Positions 26,266 through 34,561 of a DNA stretch of 41,872 bases are shown one piece after another. Both the position numbers and the translations under genes were made by a program. Origin of the DNA: JAEUOS01 sp040382235 (GTDB lineage: Bacteria; Pseudomonadota; Gammaproteobacteria; Burkholderiales; JAEUOS01); assembly GCA_040382235.1 (NCBI GenBank), contig JBEIFV010000035.1, positions 1 to 41,872 of the forward strand, in the 5' to 3' direction. A model generated the notes under the pieces. That model saw nothing but the letters and a program-made list of their open reading frames with translations, was not told where the DNA came from and did no database searches. Numbering within the stretch: position 1 is the stretch's first letter; the number at the start of each line of letters is the position of its first letter.

Positions 26266-27039
26266 TCAGCGATCCTGCCGCGAATGCCCGCGAATCCGCT
26301 CGCGCACCAACTGCTCGGCGGCCAATGCCAACTCGCGCCGGCTGCGCCCCTCGATGCTCAAGGGCGGGAAAAATGTCAGCTCGCAGACCAGGCGCTTTTC
26401 GCGCACCACGCGCATGATCGACTGCCAGAAGGTCTGCTCGCCGATGAACGCCGGCACCTCGGAATAATTGCCGCGGGTATCCAGGTAGCGCACACAAAAA
26501 GGCACGATCTCTGCGCCCGCATCAAGCGCCGATTGCAGCAGGTTGGCGTGGAACTTCATCACGTCGCGCCCGTCGCTGGTGGTGCCTTCGGGAAACACCG
26601 CGATCACCTCGCCGGCTTCGAGGTGCGCACGCAGGGTATGGTTGATGCGTCGCGTGTCGGAACGCTTGCCGCGCTCAATGAAAACCGTGCCCGACTCGCG
26701 CACCAGCTTGCCCAGGACCGGCCAGCTTGCCAACTCGGCCTTGGCGACAAAGCGCGCCGCGGTCACCGACTGCACAGCATAGATGTCCAGCCAGGACACG
26801 TGATTGCCGATGTACAGGCGCTTGGGCGCGCGCATGTCGAAACCCGGCGGCGCATCGACCACCTGGCGCAGCGAAAAGATCTGCAACACCCGCCGCCCCC
26901 AGGCGCGTATCAGTTGATCGCGCCGCTGCGGCTTGGAACGCGGAAAAACCAGTGCCAGTGTCAGCATGCCGCGCGCGATGTGCGCCGCCATGGCGGACAA
27001 GCGCCACCAGCGGGTGAAGATCGAGGTTTGGCCGCTCAC
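26266..27039 (-). CDS. plsC: 1-acyl-sn-glycerol-3-phosphate acyltransferase
   Basis: A protein of about 257 residues. IGNHVSWLDIYAV carries the catalytic NHxxxxD motif, FIERGKRSDTRR the second and VIAVFPEGTTSDGRDV the third PlsC motif. An N-terminal hydrophobic stretch (MAAHIARGMLTLALVF) anchors it to the inner membrane. It acylates lysophosphatidic acid in phospholipid synthesis. The start is uncertain: GTG 27039 or ATG 26991, the latter giving 241 residues. It follows pyrC' by about 20 bases and is the last gene of the - strand operon. Confidence 0.85.
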   Translation of the reverse strand: MSGQTSIFTRWWRLSAMAAHIARGMLTLALVFPRSKPQRRDQLIRAWGRRVLQIFSLRQVVDAPPGFDMRAPKRLYIGNHVSWLDIYAVQSVTAARFVAKAELASWPVLGKLVRESGTVFIERGKRSDTRRINHTLRAHLEAGEVIAVFPEGTTSDGRDVMKFHANLLQSALDAGAEIVPFCVRYLDTRGNYSEVPAFIGEQTFWQSIMRVVREKRLVCELTFFPPLSIEGRSRRELALAAEQLVRERIRGHSRQDR

Positions 27040-27059
27040 GTGCCGCTGCGATCGCGCAT

Positions 27060-28334
27060 TCACTCGGAATGCACGACGACCCCGGCCACCAGGGTTTTTC
27101 TGACGCGCCCCTTGAGCTCGTAGCCCACAAAGGGCGTGTTCTTGCCCTGCGACACCAGCGAGCGCGCACTGACGGTCCAGTACTGTTCGGAGGCGAAGAT
27201 CGCGATATCGGCCGGGCCGCCAGCTGCAAGCCTGCCATAGGGCATGTCGAGCGACTGGCCGGCACCGCAGGTAATCAGGCGCAGTGCATCCTTGAGAGCG
27301 ACCCCATCTTCGCCGGCCCACTTGAGCACCAGGGGCAGCAGCAGTTCGACCGCGGTGACGCCGGGTTCGGCCTCGCCAAATGGCAAGGCCTTGTCGTCCT
27401 CGTCCACCGGCGCGTGGTCGGAACAGATCGCATCGATGGTGCCGTCTTTCAACGCGGCGCGCAGGCCGTCACGATCGCGTTGCGAGCGAAACGGCGGCAC
27501 CACACGGCACTGGGCATCGAAATAGCCGATGTCCATCTCGGTGAGGTGCGCGTGATGCACCGCGATGTCGCAGGTCACGTTGAGGCCGGCCGCCTTGGCC
27601 GCACGGATCTGATCGAGCGCACGCGCGGTCGACAGCCGCGCCACGTGGACCCTTGCGCCAGACACACGGGCCAGTTCCAGAATGCGCGACAGCCCGATGG
27701 TCTCGGCCTCAACCGGGATGGGCGTCAAGCCGAGTCGCGCCGCCACCTGCCCCTCATGGGCCATGCCATCGCGCGCCAGCCACGAATCCTCGGGGCGCAG
27801 AATCACCACAAACCCGTGCGTCGCCGCGTACTGCATCGCGCGCAGCATCACCTGGGTATCGTCAAGCGGCGCATCGGCCTGGGAAAAGGCGACGCAACCA
27901 TGAGCGCGCAGCTCGGCCATCTCGGTCAAGTGCAGGCCCTTAAGGCCTTCGGTCAGCGCACCGGCCGGAAGCACGCGCGGTCCGCGCAGGTTCTTGGCCC
28001 GGTAACGCAGCATTTCCACCAGGCCCGGTTCGTCCAGCACTGGATCGGTATCAGGCGCACACACCAGGCTGGTGATGCCGCCGGCTACCGCCGCCTGCAT
28101 TTCGGAGGCCAGCGCGTTCTTGAACTCGGCGCCGGGTTCGCGCAGGCGTGCACACAAGTCAACGAACCCCGGTGCCACCACCAGCCCGCTGGCGTCGATG
28201 GTGCGATCGGCGACGAATCCCGCCGGCGAATGACCAACCGCCGCGATCTTCTCGCCGTCGACGAATACACCGCAGGGACCATCGAGGCCACTGGCCGGAT
28301 CGATGACACGGCCGTTGATGATTGCGGTTTTCAT
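27060..28334 (-). CDS. pyrC: Dihydroorotase-like protein PyrC' (probably non-catalytic)
   Basis: A 424-residue amidohydrolase-fold protein of the long class I dihydroorotase type. The usual metal-binding HxH before LREPG is replaced: the sequence reads FVDLCARLREPG. The expected His-Glu-Asp segment reads LRPEDSWLA and the AFSDDG segment reads AFSQAD. The IAVHHAHLTE and ICSDHAPV regions are kept. Loss of most metal ligands, together with adjacency to pyrB, matches PyrC' of Pseudomonas, an inactive partner needed for the aspartate transcarbamoylase dodecamer. A functional dihydroorotase should be encoded elsewhere in the genome. Confidence 0.85.
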   Translation of the reverse strand: MKTAIINGRVIDPASGLDGPCGVFVDGEKIAAVGHSPAGFVADRTIDASGLVVAPGFVDLCARLREPGAEFKNALASEMQAAVAGGITSLVCAPDTDPVLDEPGLVEMLRYRAKNLRGPRVLPAGALTEGLKGLHLTEMAELRAHGCVAFSQADAPLDDTQVMLRAMQYAATHGFVVILRPEDSWLARDGMAHEGQVAARLGLTPIPVEAETIGLSRILELARVSGARVHVARLSTARALDQIRAAKAAGLNVTCDIAVHHAHLTEMDIGYFDAQCRVVPPFRSQRDRDGLRAALKDGTIDAICSDHAPVDEDDKALPFGEAEPGVTAVELLLPLVLKWAGEDGVALKDALRLITCGAGQSLDMPYGRLAAGGPADIAIFASEQYWTVSARSLVSQGKNTPFVGYELKGRVRKTLVAGVVVHSE

Positions 28335-28347
28335 TTGGGCGCCCGCG

Positions 28348-29310
28348 TCAATTTCCGGCCACGATGCTCATCACCGCCATGCGCACGGCAATGCCGAACG
28401 TGACCTGCGGGAGAATCACCGCCTGGCCGCCATCGGCCACCGCGGAATCAATCTCGACTCCGCGGTTCATCGGCCCCGGATGCATCACGATCGCATCCGG
28501 CTTCGCGCGCGCCAGCTTGTCCGGTGTCAGGCCATAGCTCTTGTAGAACTCATGTGCCGAGGGCAGCAAGGCGCCGCGCATGCGTTCGCTCTGCAAACGC
28601 AGCATGATCACCACATCGACATCCTTGAGGCCTTCGGCCATGTCGGTGAATACACGCACGCCCATGCTTTCGACAAAGCTCGGCAGCAAGGTGCGCGGCG
28701 CGATCACCCGCACCTCGGGCACGCCCAGGGTGGTCAGTGCATGAATGTCGGAGCGCGCCACGCGCGAATGCAGAATATCGCCGACGATCGCCACGGTGAG
28801 CCCGGTGAAATCCTTCTTGTAATGGCGGATGGTGTACATGTCGAGCAGGCCCTGCGTCGGATGCGCATGGCGCCCGTCGCCGGCATTGACCACATGGATG
28901 TGTGACGCCTTGGTGCGGTCGAGATGCTGCGCGATCAGGTGCGGCGCGCCGGACGACGCGTGGCGCACCACGAACATGTCGGCCTGCATGGCCGCGAGAT
29001 TGTCGACCGTGTCGAGCAGGGATTCACCCTTGGTGGTCGACGAGGCATTGATGTTCAAGTTGATGACGTCGGCCGAGAGGCGCTTGGCGGCAATCTCGAA
29101 CGTGGTGCGGGTGCGCGTCGAATTCTCGAAAAACAGGTTGAACACCGACTTGCCGCGCAACAAGGGCACTTTCTTGACTTCGCGATCACCGACACTGGCG
29201 AATGCATCGGCGGTCGAGAGGATGTTCTCGATGACCGCTTTGGGCAAGCCTTCGATGGAGAGCAGGTGCGTGAGCTCGCCGTTGGAATTGAGTTGCGGGT
29301 TGCGTGCCAC
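28348..29310 (-). CDS. pyrB: Aspartate carbamoyltransferase catalytic subunit
   Basis: A 320-residue enzyme of the second step of pyrimidine synthesis, joining carbamoyl phosphate and aspartate. FFENSTRTRTTFE near residue 58 carries the STRTR carbamoyl-phosphate loop, HPTQGLLDMYTI near residue 140 and MHPGPMNRGVEID near residue 280 are family hallmarks. It starts at GTG 29310. It sits 13 bases upstream of pyrC' and downstream of pyrR. The absence of pyrI beside it and the presence of pyrC' point to the class A (PyrB-PyrC') holoenzyme. Confidence 0.95.
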   Translation of the reverse strand: MARNPQLNSNGELTHLLSIEGLPKAVIENILSTADAFASVGDREVKKVPLLRGKSVFNLFFENSTRTRTTFEIAAKRLSADVINLNINASSTTKGESLLDTVDNLAAMQADMFVVRHASSGAPHLIAQHLDRTKASHIHVVNAGDGRHAHPTQGLLDMYTIRHYKKDFTGLTVAIVGDILHSRVARSDIHALTTLGVPEVRVIAPRTLLPSFVESMGVRVFTDMAEGLKDVDVVIMLRLQSERMRGALLPSAHEFYKSYGLTPDKLARAKPDAIVMHPGPMNRGVEIDSAVADGGQAVILPQVTFGIAVRMAVMSIVAGN

Positions 29311-29373
29311 TTGCGAAAAGCCTAACGCTGTTGACGGGCCGGCCGCATGAGCGCGTCGCGGGATGAAAGTCGT

Positions 29374-29885
<512 letters not shown>

Positions 29886-29889
<4 letters not shown>

Positions 29890-30299
29890 GTTCGCTGATC
29901 CAGCCAAGCCTGCAGGATTACGGCAGCTGCTGCACTATCCACTATCGCCTTGTCGGCCTTTCCCGGCCGTAGCGCATCTTCAACTACTGCCGATGAATAC
30001 CGCTCATCGACGAATTTTACCGGCAAACCAAAGCGACCTTTCAATTGATGGCCGAAACGACGCGCTCGCCTGACCATGGGTGTGTCGCCGCCGGCTTCGT
30101 CAAACGGCAATCCGACCACCAGCAGATCCGGGTTCCACTCCGCCAGAATCGCGGCGATGCGTTCGAAACGCTCTGCATTCTCGGCGGTCTCAATGGTCAA
30201 AAGTGGGCGCGCGCCGCCGGTCAGCGTATTGCCAAGCGCCACGCCGGTGCGCTTGAGACCGAAGTCAAACGCAAGAATTGTTTGTGCTGGTGCGCTCAT
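29886..30299 (-). CDS. ruvX: Putative pre-16S rRNA nuclease (YqgF/RuvX)
   Basis: A 137-residue RNase H-fold protein. ILAFDFGLKRTGVALGN at the N-terminus is the first acidic motif, LLVVGLPFDEAGGDTPMVRRARRFG the middle and FVDERYSSAVVE near residue 100 the third. DSAAAAVILQAWLD ends the domain. YqgF trims 16S rRNA precursors in E. coli. ATG 30299 gives a normal family length. The frame stays open upstream to about 30452, so a longer N-terminus cannot be excluded. It is coupled to pyrR by GTGA. Confidence 0.92.
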
Positions 30300-30317
30300 G
30301 CGGGAAACTGCCACCGA

Positions 30318-30329
30318 ACCGTCAACGGT
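30318..30329. repeat. Short inverted repeat upstream of ruvX
   Basis: ACCGTCAACGGT contains arms ACCGT and ACGGT around a CA centre, 18 bases before the ruvX start. It could be a protein-binding half-site pair or a weak hairpin in the leader. It lies in the roughly 170-base gap between yqgE and ruvX, which otherwise shows no recognisable gene. Confidence 0.25.
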
Positions 30330-30469
30330 CTCGCTGCCGGCAAGTCCCGCAACGAAGCATGCATTGACGACATTTGGCGTGGCCTTCGCCGTGCTGGCGC
30401 TGCCAAGCTTCCGCGATTCGGCCACCGCTGCAGGCATGGCAGCCGCAGACAATCACAAAAGGCACCAGT

Positions 30470-31075
30470 TCAGGCGTGGCCGGCAACATCCATCAGATTG
30501 GCGAAATTCGCACCGATCAGGCCCATGGCGGCTTCCAAACGCCGTTCGATCGGCAACTCGAACATGATGCAGGGGTCGGCAGCCACGGTCAGCCAGGCGT
30601 TTTGCGCGACTTCGCTTTCCAGTTGGCCAGCGGACCAGCCGGCGTAGCCGAGCGTCATCAGAATGTCGTCCGGGCCCGCCCCGACCCCGACCGCCTGCAG
30701 AATGTCCTTGGACGTTGTCAGCCCGATTTCTTCGGTGACCTTGAGCGTTGACGACCACCCGCCGAGCGGACGATGGAGGACGAAGCCGCGATCAGTCTGC
30801 ACCGGGCCACCGAAAAACACCGGCGCCGCTTTCATCACTTCGATCTCGAGCTTGATATCGACCTGCGAAAAAAGGGTTTCCAGCTTGATGTCGAGCGGCC
30901 GGTTGACCACGATACCCAAAGCGCCCTGGTCGTTGTGCTCGCACACATAAGTCACTGTCTTGCCAAAAACCGACTCGCCAAGTGACGGCATCGCAATCAG
31001 GAAATGATTGGTGAAGTTGGGCAACTCTGCCTTGAATGGCACCTTGCCTGTCCTGCCCGCCGCGTGAGTAGCCAT
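30470..31075 (-). CDS. yqgE: YqgE/AlgH family protein
   Basis: A 201-residue member of the UPF0301 family. LTNHFLIAMPS-type segment (FTNHFLIAMPSLGESVFGKTVTYVCEHNDQGALGIVVNRPL) at residues 20-60 and the FFGGPVQTDRGFVLH segment near residue 97 are diagnostic, followed by LGYAGWSAGQLESEV. The family is linked by name to alginate regulation in Pseudomonas, but its biochemical role is not established. ATG 31075 is chosen because the conserved region begins right after it. It leads the operon with ruvX, pyrR, pyrB, pyrC' and plsC. Confidence 0.93.
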   Translation of the reverse strand: MATHAAGRTGKVPFKAELPNFTNHFLIAMPSLGESVFGKTVTYVCEHNDQGALGIVVNRPLDIKLETLFSQVDIKLEIEVMKAAPVFFGGPVQTDRGFVLHRPLGGWSSTLKVTEEIGLTTSKDILQAVGVGAGPDDILMTLGYAGWSAGQLESEVAQNAWLTVAADPCIMFELPIERRLEAAMGLIGANFANLMDVAGHA

Positions 31076-31081
31076 GTTTCG

Positions 31082-31112
31082 ATTGTAACGCCCAGCTTGG
31101 CGCAAAGTACAA
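31082..31112 (-). promoter_or_regulatory. Candidate promoter for the yqgE-pyr operon
   Basis: On the - strand TACAAT (31082-31087, 5 of 6 to consensus) lies 7 bases before the yqgE start, with TTGTAC (31107-31112) 19 bases further upstream. The -35 match is weak and the distance to the start codon is very short, so this is only a candidate. Confidence 0.25.
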
Positions 31113-31218
31113 TTTCGTGGATTCTCCGATTCCAAGCCGGTTTTGTTGCGAAACACCATGCGCCGGGCCTTGATCGAAAGATGCAAAATAATTGACGAAA
31201 AACATGCCTCCGGCGCGG

Positions 31219-31247
31219 CTGTCATGCTTTTGGTGACGGTCGATAAT
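31219..31247 (+). promoter_or_regulatory. Candidate promoter for the photolyase gene
   Basis: CTGTCA (31219-31224) and GATAAT (31242-31247) are separated by 17 bases and match the sigma-70 consensus at 4 and 5 of 6 positions. The predicted transcript would begin almost at the ATG (31253), and no Shine-Dalgarno sequence is present, so a leaderless mRNA is possible. Confidence 0.25.
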
Positions 31248-31252
31248 CCGAC

Positions 31253-32713
31253 ATGCGATACGACTGCGCTCTAGTCTGGTTTCGACGCGACCTGCGGGTG
31301 GATGATCACGCCGCGCTCTATCGCGCACTCAGGGCAAGCCGGCGGGTGTATTGCGTGTTCGTGTTCGATCGGGAAATCCTCGACGCCTTGCCGTCGAAGC
31401 AGGATCGGCGCGTCGAGTTCATCCGCGAGTCGATCGTCGAACTGAAGGCGGAACTGGAGAACGCCGGTGGCGGCCTGGTTGTGCGCCACGCACGTGCGCG
31501 TGAAATGATTCCCGGACTCGCCCGCGAGCTCGGTGCGGATGCGGTTTTCGTCAATCATGACTATGAGCCGCTGGCGGTCGCGCGCGATGCCGCCGTCGAA
31601 GCCAGCCTCAAGCAGCTAGGCGTCGCCTGGCACAGTTTCAAGGACCAGGTCGTTTTTGAGAAAAATGAAGTACTGACCGGGAGCGGCAAGTTCTTTTCGG
31701 TATTCACCCCCTACAAGAATGCCTGGCAGAAGAAGGTGGACGCCTTTTACCTGCAAGCCTACCCGGTGCGCAGCCACGCCCACGCCTTGAAACCGCCACC
31801 GGACATTCAATTGGTTCCGGAGCTTGCGCAACTCGGCTTCAAACCGACCAACCTGCAAGCCTTGCAAATCACGCCGGGGGCGCGCGGTGCCGGGCAGTTG
31901 TTCGAGGATTTCAAGGGCCGCATGGCAGGCTATGCCGATACCCGTGACTTCCCGGCAGTCAAGGGGCCTTCGTACCTTTCGGTGCACCTGCGCTTTGGCA
32001 CCATTTCGATTCGCACGCTGGCACGCGAAGCGTTCAAGGCCTGGCAAGGCAGCGCCGGCTACCCTGGAGGCCATGGCGCCGAAATCTGGCTTGCCGAACT
32101 GATCTGGCGCGACTTCTATTTTCATATCCTGCACCACAATCCACATGTCGCCGACCATGCGTTCAAGCCGGAATACGAAGCCATCGCCTGGGAGTCGGGC
32201 GTTAAGGCCGATGCGCTCTTCGCGGCCTGGTGCGAAGCACGCACCGGCTACCCGCTGGTCGACGCTGCGATGCACCAACTGAACCAGACCGGCTACATGC
32301 ATAACCGCCTGCGGATGGTGGTCGCGTCATTCCTGACCAAGGACCTGGGGCTCGACTGGCGACGCGGTGAACGCTACTTTGCCGAACATCTCAACGATTT
32401 CGATTTGTCAGCCAACTGCGGCGGCTGGCAATGGGCGGCCTCGACCGGCTGCGACGCCCAACCCTACTTCCGGATTTTCAACCCGGTCACCCAGTCCGAG
32501 CGCTTTGACCCGTACGGCAAGTTCATCCGACGCTACCTGCCCGCCTTGAGCGCGCTGCCTGATCGCGCCATCCATGCGCCCTGGCTGGCGCGCCCGCTGG
32601 AACTCCAGGCGGCGGGCGTGCGCATCGGCGACAACTACCCGGCGCCCGTGGTGGACCATGCGCTCGCGCGGCAACACACACTTGAGCGGTTCAAGGCCGC
32701 CAGGCAAGCATGA
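31253..32713 (+). CDS. phrB: Deoxyribodipyrimidine photo-lyase (class I CPD type)
   Basis: A 486-residue cryptochrome/photolyase protein. The N-terminal antenna-binding Rossmann domain starts ALVWFRRDLRVDDHAAL. The FAD domain contains WLAELIWRDFYFHIL, PLVDAAMHQLNQTGYMHNRLRMVVASFLTKDL and DFDLSANCGGWQWAASTGCDAQPYFRIFNPVTQ, the latter including the Trp and Asn residues around flavin. It repairs cyclobutane pyrimidine dimers using blue light. ATG 31253 puts the Rossmann strand at the N-terminus. It is divergent from yqgE and coupled by ATGA (32710-32713) to the next small gene. Confidence 0.95.
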   Translation: MRYDCALVWFRRDLRVDDHAALYRALRASRRVYCVFVFDREILDALPSKQDRRVEFIRESIVELKAELENAGGGLVVRHARAREMIPGLARELGADAVFVNHDYEPLAVARDAAVEASLKQLGVAWHSFKDQVVFEKNEVLTGSGKFFSVFTPYKNAWQKKVDAFYLQAYPVRSHAHALKPPPDIQLVPELAQLGFKPTNLQALQITPGARGAGQLFEDFKGRMAGYADTRDFPAVKGPSYLSVHLRFGTISIRTLAREAFKAWQGSAGYPGGHGAEIWLAELIWRDFYFHILHHNPHVADHAFKPEYEAIAWESGVKADALFAAWCEARTGYPLVDAAMHQLNQTGYMHNRLRMVVASFLTKDLGLDWRRGERYFAEHLNDFDLSANCGGWQWAASTGCDAQPYFRIFNPVTQSERFDPYGKFIRRYLPALSALPDRAIHAPWLARPLELQAAGVRIGDNYPAPVVDHALARQHTLERFKAARQA

Positions 32714-33024
32714 CGCACGCGCAATTTGTAGCCGGCCTGCAAGGCGGCCTCTTGCAGGCCCGCATAGACCCCAAGGCTGCCGCGCGCTTTGTTTCCTCGC
32801 GCATGCTGTTGCCATGGCTCCTGCTGCCCCTGTTCGGCGCCGCGGTGGCGCTGGCATTGAGCGGCCGCATCGCCTGGGGCGCCGGCGTGTTGGTCGCCAC
32901 CATCGCGTTGCGGTGGCTGGCGGCCCGCACCAGCGCAGGCTACGTGCTGCAGCGTGCCGTGAGTGACGCGCGATTCTATGGTGAGGTGCGCGCAGCCGGG
33001 ATTTTGGGAATCGACGAAAACTGA
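32710..33024 (+). CDS. Small membrane protein of unknown function
   Basis: A 104-residue protein with two predicted membrane helices (about residues 32-50 and 53-68, LLPWLLLPLFGAAVALAL and GAGVLVATIALRWLA) between soluble ends. No recognisable motif is present. The start overlaps the photolyase stop in ATGA, so it is probably a real, translationally coupled gene. No specific role can be proposed; a link to light or stress response would rest on position alone. Confidence 0.7.
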   Translation: MTHAQFVAGLQGGLLQARIDPKAAARFVSSRMLLPWLLLPLFGAAVALALSGRIAWGAGVLVATIALRWLAARTSAGYVLQRAVSDARFYGEVRAAGILGIDEN

Positions 33025-33094
33025 TGCCGGTCCCGGCCGAAGGGCGTTACACTTGAATCGAGGGCATATCCAAAGCCCGACAGGAGAGACAGAC

Positions 33095-33529
33095 ATGTAC
33101 AAGCGCATATTGCTCGCTTATGACGGCTCTGCCGAGGGCCGGAGAGCCTTGTTCGAATGCGGCGATCTGGCGGTGCTGCTGGGCGCGCAGGTCGATCTGC
33201 TGGCGGTGATCCCGTCCTACGCCGGCATCATGGTGGCCGAAGGCATGATCATCGAAGACAACTATGACCAGGAGCGCAAGCGCTACCAGGCGGTGCTCGA
33301 TGAAGGCCTGGCCGCGCTGCGTGCCCGCGGCTACAAGGTAGAGGGCCAGGTGGCGCATGGTGAGCCGATTGACGAGATCTGCAGCCGCGCCAGGGAATTG
33401 AAAGCCGATCTGGTTTGCGTAGGGCATCGCCAGGCCAGCACCTGGGCGCAGCGCTGGTGGCGCGGCTCGTTGGGCAAAACCCTGATCGACAACGCGCCCT
33501 GCAGTGTGTTGATCGCCATGGCGGCCTGA
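33095..33529 (+). CDS. Universal stress protein (UspA family)
   Basis: A 144-residue single-domain Usp. MYKRILLAYDGSAEGRRAL begins with the conserved aspartate strand, and VCVGHR with a later GSLGKTLIDNAPCSVLI form the C-terminal nucleotide-binding segment. The usual G-2x-G-9x-G(S/T) pattern is imperfect because the spacer between VGHR and GS is long and lacks the middle Gly, so ATP binding may be weakened. AGGAGA (33082-33087) is a well-spaced ribosome-binding site for ATG 33095. It follows the small membrane gene by 70 bases. Confidence 0.9.
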   Translation: MYKRILLAYDGSAEGRRALFECGDLAVLLGAQVDLLAVIPSYAGIMVAEGMIIEDNYDQERKRYQAVLDEGLAALRARGYKVEGQVAHGEPIDEICSRARELKADLVCVGHRQASTWAQRWWRGSLGKTLIDNAPCSVLIAMAA

Positions 33530-33533
33530 CACG

Positions 33534-33548
33534 GCCCGCTTCGCGGGC
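33534..33548 (+). terminator. Hairpin after the universal stress gene
   Basis: GCCCGC (33534-33539), loop TTC and GCGGGC (33543-33548) form a stable 6-bp GC stem a few bases after the usp stop. No run of T follows (the next bases are GGCGGCGGCGG), so it is not a typical intrinsic terminator and may only protect the 3' end. Confidence 0.3.
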
Positions 33549-33629
33549 GGCGGCGGCGGATTGCGCCGCGACGAGCAAGGCAGCGCAGTCGCGGACGCTG
33601 GTAGCCTTTCCCTTGTGTAGCCCGGTTAT

Positions 33630-33644
33630 CCGGCGATCCGCCGG
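33630..33644. repeat. Inverted repeat in the usp-SDR gap
   Basis: CCGGCG, loop ATC and CGCCGG form a 6-bp GC-only stem. It is the second of three short hairpins in the 253-base gap between the usp gene and the SDR gene, which otherwise holds no recognisable gene. Confidence 0.4.
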
Positions 33645-33699
33645 GTGCCGCGCACATGTAGTTCTCCTGATGCGATCCGCTCGAACCGCCACGCAGCTG

Positions 33700-33720
33700 G
33701 TTGCCGGGGTTGCCGGCAAC
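33700..33720. repeat. Inverted repeat upstream of the SDR gene
   Basis: GTTGCCGG (33700-33707), a 5-base loop GGTTG and CCGGCAAC (33713-33720) form a perfect 8-bp stem about 60 bases before the SDR start. It could be a leader structure or part of a dispersed intergenic repeat. It is the third hairpin in the gap. Confidence 0.45.
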
Positions 33721-33782
33721 GCCCGGCTGCGCGGCCTCGGGCTCGCTTATCATTGCGCGCTCGATCTTTGCACCCGACATTC

Positions 33783-34547
33783 ATGACCACCAAGTTGTTT
33801 GACCTGAGCGGCAAACTGGCGCTCATCACTGGATCCTCACAAGGTATCGGCCTGGCGCTGGCGCATGGCCTGGCCAGTGCGGGCGCGCGCATCATCCTCA
33901 ATGGCCGCGATGACGCCAAACTGGCGCGCGCCCGCGCCGGCTTCGCCGCTGAAGCGCGTGTCGAATGCCGCGCCTTCGATGTCACCGATGAAACGGCGGT
34001 AACGCGAGCGATCGATGCGATCGAAGCCGAACTCGGCCCCATCGACATCCTGGTCAACAACACCGGCATCCAGATCCGCGGGCCGCTCGAAACCTTCGAC
34101 ACTGCCGACTGGCACCGCCTGATCAATACCAACCTGAATTCAGTGTTCTACGTGAGCCGCGCCGCGGTACGGCACATGATTCCACGCCGCCGCGGCAAGA
34201 TCATCAACATCTGCTCGGTCAACAGCGAAGCCGCCCGCTATTCGATCGCTCCGTATACGGCGACGAAAGGCGCGATCAGGAACCTGACGCGCGGCATGTG
34301 CGTCGACTGGGCACGCCACAACATCCAGGTCAACGGCCTGGGGCCGGGCTACTTCGACACCGAGCTGACACGCCCGCTGGTGGAAAACCCGGAGTTCACC
34401 GCCTGGCTCAAGAATCGCACGCCCGCGCAGCGCTGGGGCAATGTCAAGGAGCTTGAAGGCGCCGCCATCTTTCTGGCCTCGGGTGCATCCGATTTTGTCA
34501 ACGGCCACGTGCTGTATGTCGATGGCGGCATGCTGGCCAGCCTATAA
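33783..34547 (+). CDS. SDR family oxidoreductase (gluconate 5-dehydrogenase-like)
   Basis: A 254-residue classical SDR. TGSSQGIGLALAHGL is the NAD(P)-binding loop, NNTGIQIRGPLETFD the NNAG-type segment, NICSVNSEAARYSIAPYTATKGAI holds the catalytic Ser and the YxxxK motif, and LYVDGGMLASL ends the protein. NTGIQ and the spacing resemble gluconate 5-dehydrogenases. The next gene is an acyl-CoA dehydrogenase 14 bases on, so a 3-hydroxyacyl or keto-acid substrate is also possible. No strong ribosome-binding site is seen before ATG 33783. Confidence 0.85.
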   Translation: MTTKLFDLSGKLALITGSSQGIGLALAHGLASAGARIILNGRDDAKLARARAGFAAEARVECRAFDVTDETAVTRAIDAIEAELGPIDILVNNTGIQIRGPLETFDTADWHRLINTNLNSVFYVSRAAVRHMIPRRRGKIINICSVNSEAARYSIAPYTATKGAIRNLTRGMCVDWARHNIQVNGLGPGYFDTELTRPLVENPEFTAWLKNRTPAQRWGNVKELEGAAIFLASGASDFVNGHVLYVDGGMLASL

Positions 34548-34561
34548 GGAACAACGACGCA

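Noticed and set aside
33534..33548. An intrinsic terminator after the usp gene
   Set aside because: The stem is real but no T run follows, so it is listed only as a low-confidence hairpin.
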